Assembly: GCA_903923915.1 (NCBI GenBank)
Contig: CAIXZI010000380.1
Coordinates: forward strand, 1-10,546
Reading direction: 5' to 3'
DNA length: 10,546 bases
Source: an uncultured Bacteroidota bacterium
GTDB lineage: Bacteria > Bacteroidota > Bacteroidia > B-17B0 > Aurantibacillaceae
Positions within the stretch are counted from its first letter, which is position 1. The number at the start of each line of letters is the position of its first letter. The notes below the pieces were generated by a model. That model saw only the letters and a list, made by a program, of their open reading frames with translations, was not told where the DNA came from and made no database searches. A program made the translations under genes and the position numbers. Positions 6,534-10,546 of the stretch are shown here, piece after piece.

Positions 6534-6870
6534 AGATTCAAAATTTAAAATTCGAAATTGTGCCACAACATTTTTAATTTTAAATTTTTCATTCTTAATT
6601 TTCACGAATTGTTCTTTCAGAAAAGAAATTAAACGCCCGTCTAACTTAATTAGTGCGGATACCATGGAATATATTATTACAGATTTAACGCTTACAGAAG
6701 CCGCTTTAAACACAGGGGTTTCAAACGATACTACCAGAAAAATAAATGTGCTTACAAAGTATAATATTAGCGCGCAACGGTTTAACACCAGCTTTGCCTA
6801 TTACACACAAAATCCAAAAAAATTAAAAGACATTTATGCTAAAGTTTTAGAAGATTTGAATAAAAAATAA
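6523..6870 (+). CDS. DUF4296-type small lipoprotein
   Basis: This 115-residue protein has a short hydrophobic segment (residues 16-28) ending in LIFTNC, so Cys30 is a candidate lipidation site. Asn at -1 is unusual for a lipobox, so export is likely but not certain. Residues 37-110 match the DUF4296 pattern common in Bacteroidota as I recall it: RPSNLISADTMEYIITDL, TEAALNTG, a KYNIS segment and FAYYTQNPKKLKDIYAKVLEDL. The function of DUF4296 is unknown. The ATG at 6523 lies inside the end of the hydratase gene (11-base overlap), which implies translational coupling. The next in-frame ATG (6664) would remove the signal region and part of the domain. The codons for residues 6-22 coincide with an AT-rich inverted repeat, so the N-terminus looks built from repeat DNA. 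The signal-peptide start is therefore the least certain part. Confidence 0.78.
   Translation: MEIKDSKFKIRNCATTFLILNFSFLIFTNCSFRKEIKRPSNLISADTMEYIITDLTLTEAALNTGVSNDTTRKINVLTKYNISAQRFNTSFAYYTQNPKKLKDIYAKVLEDLNKK
6540..6588. repeat. AT-rich inverted repeat at the 5' end of the DUF4296 gene
   Basis: A perfect 13-base inverted repeat, AAAATTTAAAATT at 6540-6552 and AATTTTAAATTTT at 6576-6588, surrounds a 23-base loop. The imperfect match extends a little on both sides. On the plus strand it encodes the KFKI...FLILNFSF part of the N-terminus, and on the minus strand a near mirror of the same peptide. Words of this type are, from memory, frequent intergenic repeats in Bacteroidota and other AT-rich bacteria. 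Confidence 0.65.
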
Positions 6871-6907
6871 AAGCCTCTCCATAAATTACGAAGAAGCTTT
6901 TATTTTG
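6870..6907. terminator. Probable bidirectional rho-independent terminator
   Basis: AAAGCCTCT (6870-6878) pairs with AGAAGCTTT (6892-6900) in 8 of 9 positions around a 13-base loop. It is followed by a T-rich run on the plus strand (TTTATTTTG) and preceded by an A-rich run that becomes T-rich on the minus strand. It begins at the last base of the DUF4296 stop codon and lies between two convergent genes, as expected of a shared terminator. The stem is AT-rich and only moderately stable. Confidence 0.65.
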
Positions 6908-6922
6908 TCTTGTATTAGCAGC

Positions 6923-9900
6923 TTACTGCTGAATAGTGATTTTTGTTTTATTTACTTCACCATTTCCGTTATCAATAATCACATAATAAATGCCTGGCGA
7001 TAAAGACCCTGTGTTTATAGCATTCACATTAGACGAACTAATATTTTGGGTTAATACCTCTCTGCCAAGTGCATCCATAAACTTAACGCTTGCATTATCA
7101 TAATCACTGCTAACATTTATGAATAGATTGTTTGATGCCGGGTTAGGGAAAACAGATACAAACGATTTTTTATCGAAATTAACCTGAGCAATATTTGCGT
7201 ACTTAAAATTGCCATTATAATCAGTCTGTTTTAAACGATAGTAATTAACACCTATGTAAGGGTTTAAATCATACGTTCTGTAATTTAAAGTGGTTTTACT
7301 ATTTCCGTTTAAAGCTTCTGAATTAATGTTTTGTAAGAATTCAAAATCAATGCCATTTTTACTTTTTTCTATCGTAAAAAATTTATTGTTTGTTTCTGTA
7401 GCGGTAGCCCAGGTTAAATCAACGGTGTTGTTAACCGGTTTTGCGTCAAAATAAAGCAACTCAATAGGTAACGGATTCCAACCAAAATCTGCTTTACTTC
7501 CAAGTGTAAAAGCTGAAAATGAGGTAAAAGCCGAAGGAGCCGATGTAGAGGTAACGCTACCTGCCTGACCTGAACTAAAATTACCAAGCGCACAGCTTCC
7601 CCCTATATCAATCCATGCAGCGGGTGAACCTGATGTGTTTTTTACGATAGTTAAACTACCTCCTTGATAAACCTGATCATTTGTTCCAAAATATAACTGT
7701 ATCTGCTGGTTTCCACTTAAGCCTGTAGAAGGCTGACTAGCTCCTGCACCATCAGTACGCGCAATATTCCAATAACGTATTTTAGAAATGGTGTCAACCG
7801 TTTGAGGCATATTAGTAGCTACGTAAGGTGCGCCACTACTCATAGCAACCCAAGGGTCTGTGTTAAACACCTCACTAGTATAATTATACAAAGTAGCCGC
7901 TGTATGGTTTACAGTAAGCACAACAGGCCTACAATCTGAGCCTTTTCCAATAGGGAAATTTAAAATAGTGCTTCCCGCTACTGATTTTTGATACTTCATT
8001 GGTCCGCTAACGTATGAGGTAGATGCAGAAGTTAAAGCAGAAGCCGTAGAGGCATTAAGCATCGTTAAAATATTAGTAGCTGTTGTATTTAATACTCCGT
8101 TTGTCATAGTTAAATTAGTTGACAAGTTAATTGGGGTATTTAAAGTTACACCGGTACCTGTATGATTCATGGTAAACCTTGTAAACACTGGGGTAAGACC
8201 CGTTGTTATATTAATGGTTTGTCCACCAGATGATCCGTTCATAGTAGATGTACCGCCACCAGATCCAAATGTCATAGCAACTCCAGCAGGACTTGTAATG
8301 GTAATATTACCAGCATAGGTGCAATTGGCGTTGTAACTTGGGCTTAAAACACCGGCTGCACTTTGTACAAAAGTAACGTTGCCATTATAAGCATCAGCGG
8401 TACCATTTGCCATTCCTAAAACATACGTAGGCGATTGATTGGTAATGGTGGTGGTTCCATTAAAAGTATTTCCACCCAAAGAATAATCATTTGCATTACC
8501 ACTAACTTTGGTTAAAGCCGTTGTACCTCTAAAGGTGCTGGTAGTAGCTGTTATTTGCTGAGAAGAACCTGTAACATTATCATAAAAAGAACTGCCGTTA
8601 AAAGTTAGTAACTGATTAGCTCCGGTAATGCTTACGTTAGATGTATTACCCGTTGTTGGACCACTTTGCACAAAATTACGTAGGTATAAAGGGCCTCCGG
8701 TAAAGGTACTTGTATTTATTGTTTTATTATTTGCTTGTGTAGAGGTTCCTCCGCTATTACCAAAAACAACACCGGCACCACCTGTACTGTTTAAGATAAC
8801 ATTACCATTAAAGGTAGAACTACCTGTATAACTAAAGTGTACCGCATTGGCAGAAGCTGTTGTTCCGTTATTATTTACTGTAACGTCGCCTGTAAAGGTA
8901 CAAGCACTACCCGTTCCTGCTCCAAAACGTATGTAATTAGATATACCATTGTTAACGTTAGTAATAGATGTTGTTCCACCTACTGAAAATGAAGTTGTAT
9001 TGCCTTCGCAAATTCTTATGCCATTTGTTGTACCAGATGTTGGATTGTTTGTAATAGTTAAATTGCCTGTAATGCTTGCTGTTGCATTGGCATTATTACA
9101 GAAATAAATACCGTTGTTATTTCCGGTTGACCCCACATTATTAAGTACCACATTTCCACCAAACGTATTGTTGGCAGCATTAGCTGCCACGTAAATAATA
9201 TTTGAGCCCGTGTTATTAAAAGTTACGTCCGTTAACCATTGATCTCTGCTACCATTACCAAACGCCAAATAACCACTGCCACTATTAGTAATAGTAGATA
9301 CCCCTGTAAATATATTATTACCTATACCAAAATCATTTGTAGATCCATTTTTAGTGCAGGTAGTTATTCCACTAAACGTACATCCGTTAAAAAATAAAGT
9401 TGGACTTACGGTGGTAACATCGCCGCCAAAAGCAGAGGTAGAGCCAAACGTAAGATTACCTGTACCAGTAAGTGTTAATGATTGCGCTGTGCCACCAACT
9501 TGCGTGAAATTTATTAATTGTAATCTTCCTGTAGAAAATCCTGCGCCACCAATGGTGATAGTTTTACCCGCAGCAAGCGTTTCTGTTCCAGTCGATCCTG
9601 TCCAAGTAAAATAAAAACCATTATTACCTGATGCTGTAGTAGCTGTATTACTGACAATTAAATTGCCGTTAAAAGAAATGGCACCTCTTAAATTTCTAAA
9701 ATAAACATCGCCTGCAGCAGCTGATATATTAGAAAAAGTAGCATCTCCACCAAAAGTAGTTGAAGCTAAAGATGAGCCTTCATTTATAAACACACGAGAG
9801 TGACCTCCGCCAGAACCATTATTAATAATAGTTGTAGTTCCTGTAATAGTTGTAGTACCCACACTTCCCGAAATACTAACATCATTTGCTGTGGTAGCAG

Positions 9901-10546
9901 AGCCGATATTTGTAATACTTAAATTGCCTCCAATAGTAACACTGCTTGATGCAGGGCCTTGCTCTATATAAATGCCTGAGTTAATTCCGGAAGATGTGTT
10001 ACTAATAGTTACATTGCCTGTTATATTGCACGAACCGTTGTTTCCTACATATGCATAATTATTTCCGGTTCCGCTTGCTGCATTTGTCATAGTTAAATTG
10101 CCCGCGATAGTAGCTGTTGAATTAGTATTGTTACAAATTACGATATTAGTGTTTACTCCGCTTGCCGTGTTATTAAATATAAGATTACCGCCAAATATGT
10201 TGCCTGCTGCTGTATTTGCTAAATAAAGAGAACCCGAACCATTATTAGTGGCCGTTAAATCAGTAACAAAGTTATCTGGTGAAGCAGCTACATTAGCCAA
10301 GTACATAATACCCGAGCCACTGTTGGTTACGGTAGAAACCCCTGTAAAGGTATTTCCTCCATTTGAGGCATCATTTGTGCTGCCATTTTTAGTAAATGAA
10401 CTTGTACCCGAATACGTGCAGCCATTCAAGAACATTGTAGGGGCTACAAAAGTTACATTACCTCCAAAGGCTGAAGACGGCCCTACGGTTAAATTACCCG
10501 TTCCCGTAAGTGTTAATGATTGTGCCGTACCTCCTATTTGAGTAAA
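6923..10546 (-). CDS. Giant T9SS-secreted repeat protein (beta-solenoid-like), 5' end beyond the window
   Basis: The frame is open from the stop at 6923 to the right edge, so the true start is outside; at least 1,207 residues are visible. The Met at 10435 is internal, because the 37 codons before it continue the repeat. Numbered from that Met, residues 1 to about 775 are Gly/Asn/Thr/Ser-rich short repeats of the form F-x-G-N-(L/V)-T-(I/M)-x-N, suggesting stacked beta-helix coils. Residues 775-990 are a Bacteroidota cell-surface region with VSGPMKYQKSVAGSTILNFPIG. Residues 990-1088 are a fibronectin-III-like domain (LTWATATETNNKFFTIEKS, YYRLKQTDYNG). Residues 1090-1170 are a type A T9SS sorting domain (VFPNPASNNLFI, DALGREVL, SPGIYYVII, TKITIQQ). 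It should be exported by Sec, then passed through the T9SS and anchored or released at the cell surface. A role in adhesion or surface-layer formation is plausible but unproven. It converges on the DUF4296 gene across a shared terminator. Confidence 0.88.
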   Translation of the reverse strand, partial: FTQIGGTAQSLTLTGTGNLTVGPSSAFGGNVTFVAPTMFLNGCTYSGTSSFTKNGSTNDASNGGNTFTGVSTVTNSGSGIMYLANVAASPDNFVTDLTATNNGSGSLYLANTAAGNIFGGNLIFNNTASGVNTNIVICNNTNSTATIAGNLTMTNAASGTGNNYAYVGNNGSCNITGNVTISNTSSGINSGIYIEQGPASSSVTIGGNLSITNIGSATTANDVSISGSVGTTTITGTTTIINNGSGGGHSRVFINEGSSLASTTFGGDATFSNISAAAGDVYFRNLRGAISFNGNLIVSNTATTASGNNGFYFTWTGSTGTETLAAGKTITIGGAGFSTGRLQLINFTQVGGTAQSLTLTGTGNLTFGSTSAFGGDVTTVSPTLFFNGCTFSGITTCTKNGSTNDFGIGNNIFTGVSTITNSGSGYLAFGNGSRDQWLTDVTFNNTGSNIIYVAANAANNTFGGNVVLNNVGSTGNNNGIYFCNNANATASITGNLTITNNPTSGTTNGIRICEGNTTSFSVGGTTSITNVNNGISNYIRFGAGTGSACTFTGDVTVNNNGTTASANAVHFSYTGSSTFNGNVILNSTGGAGVVFGNSGGTSTQANNKTINTSTFTGGPLYLRNFVQSGPTTGNTSNVSITGANQLLTFNGSSFYDNVTGSSQQITATTSTFRGTTALTKVSGNANDYSLGGNTFNGTTTITNQSPTYVLGMANGTADAYNGNVTFVQSAAGVLSPSYNANCTYAGNITITSPAGVAMTFGSGGGTSTMNGSSGGQTINITTGLTPVFTRFTMNHTGTGVTLNTPINLSTNLTMTNGVLNTTATNILTMLNASTASALTSASTSYVSGPMKYQKSVAGSTILNFPIGKGSDCRPVVLTVNHTAATLYNYTSEVFNTDPWVAMSSGAPYVATNMPQTVDTISKIRYWNIARTDGAGASQPSTGLSGNQQIQLYFGTNDQVYQGGSLTIVKNTSGSPAAWIDIGGSCALGNFSSGQAGSVTSTSAPSAFTSFSAFTLGSKADFGWNPLPIELLYFDAKPVNNTVDLTWATATETNNKFFTIEKSKNGIDFEFLQNINSEALNGNSKTTLNYRTYDLNPYIGVNYYRLKQTDYNGNFKYANIAQVNFDKKSFVSVFPNPASNNLFINVSSDYDNASVKFMDALGREVLTQNISSSNVNAINTGSLSPGIYYVIIDNGNGEVNKTKITIQQ
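9397..10546 (-). repeat. Long-period repeat within the secreted protein gene (about 1,038 bases, 346 codons)
   Basis: The segment starting FTQ(I/V)GGTAQSLTLTGTGNLT occurs at the right edge and again at codon 310 (base 9508), exactly 346 codons later. 31 of the first 40 residues are identical, and the match continues without gaps through TKNGSTND and FTGVST(V/I)TNSGSG. A third, more diverged copy begins at residue 588 (NFVQSGPTTG, base 8674) and includes TKVSGNANDYSLGGNTFNGTTTITN, about 280 codons after the second. The first copy runs up to the edge of the window, so more copies upstream are likely. Confidence 0.75.

Noticed and set aside
6498..6788. Minus-strand frame with KFKIKN-like sequence opposite DUF4296
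   Set aside because: It is the reverse reading of the AT-rich inverted repeat and of the DUF4296 gene, and not an independent gene.
8628..10541. Several plus-strand Val/Pro-rich frames opposite the secreted repeat protein
   Set aside because: They are the complement of Gly/Asn/Thr codon repeats. They recur with the repeat and lack plausible starts or domains.
6923..10546. CRISPR array or diversity-generating element suggested by the repeats
   Set aside because: The repeats are in frame, diverged and coding, with long irregular units. No spacer pattern, cas gene, template repeat or reverse transcriptase is present.

Overview
The window comes from the phylum Bacteroidota, and probably from two different Bacteroidota genomes joined in one sequence. 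The phylum signs are a type IX secretion (T9SS) C-terminal sorting domain, a DUF4296-type small lipoprotein, a PorT-like outer-membrane barrel, a fused CheB-CheR-PAS protein, and AT-rich leaders with no clear Shine-Dalgarno (one with a TAnnTTTG-like -7 box). No rRNA, tRNA, CRISPR array, transposase or phage gene was seen.

Left segment (1 to about 3385, minus strand, higher GC): an 873-residue CheB methylesterase / CheR methyltransferase / coiled-coil / PAS protein (72-2693) lies downstream of the C-terminal half of a histidine kinase (2882-3385). The kinase frame is homologous to its family up to the Trp of a W-S-R-M motif, where a stop appears. Its phospho-accepting His and sensor region are absent.

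Junction (about 3383-3388): exactly where the kinase breaks, a plus-strand beta-barrel gene begins without its own start or N-terminus, and base composition falls. Two genes lose their 5' ends head to head at one point, which is best explained by an assembly chimera or, less likely, a real recombination breakpoint.

Right segment (about 3385 to 10546, lower GC): plus-strand genes are the barrel protein (to 4251), a YafV/Nit2-type omega-amidase (4324-5121), ribose-5-phosphate isomerase B (5242-5673), an enoyl-CoA hydratase (5751-6533) and a DUF4296 lipoprotein (6523-6870) overlapping it by 11 bases. These are housekeeping and metabolic genes with no obvious shared pathway. A REP-like composite of hairpins precedes rpiB, and an AT-rich inverted repeat forms the signal-peptide region of the DUF4296 gene. 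A probable bidirectional terminator (6870-6907) separates them from a convergent minus-strand gene (6923 to beyond the right edge), a very large T9SS-secreted repeat protein with a unit recurring about 1,038 bases apart.

I did not find convincing evidence for an undescribed biological system. The items most worth checking are the junction, the intergenic and N-terminal repeat elements, and the long-period repeats of the secreted protein.
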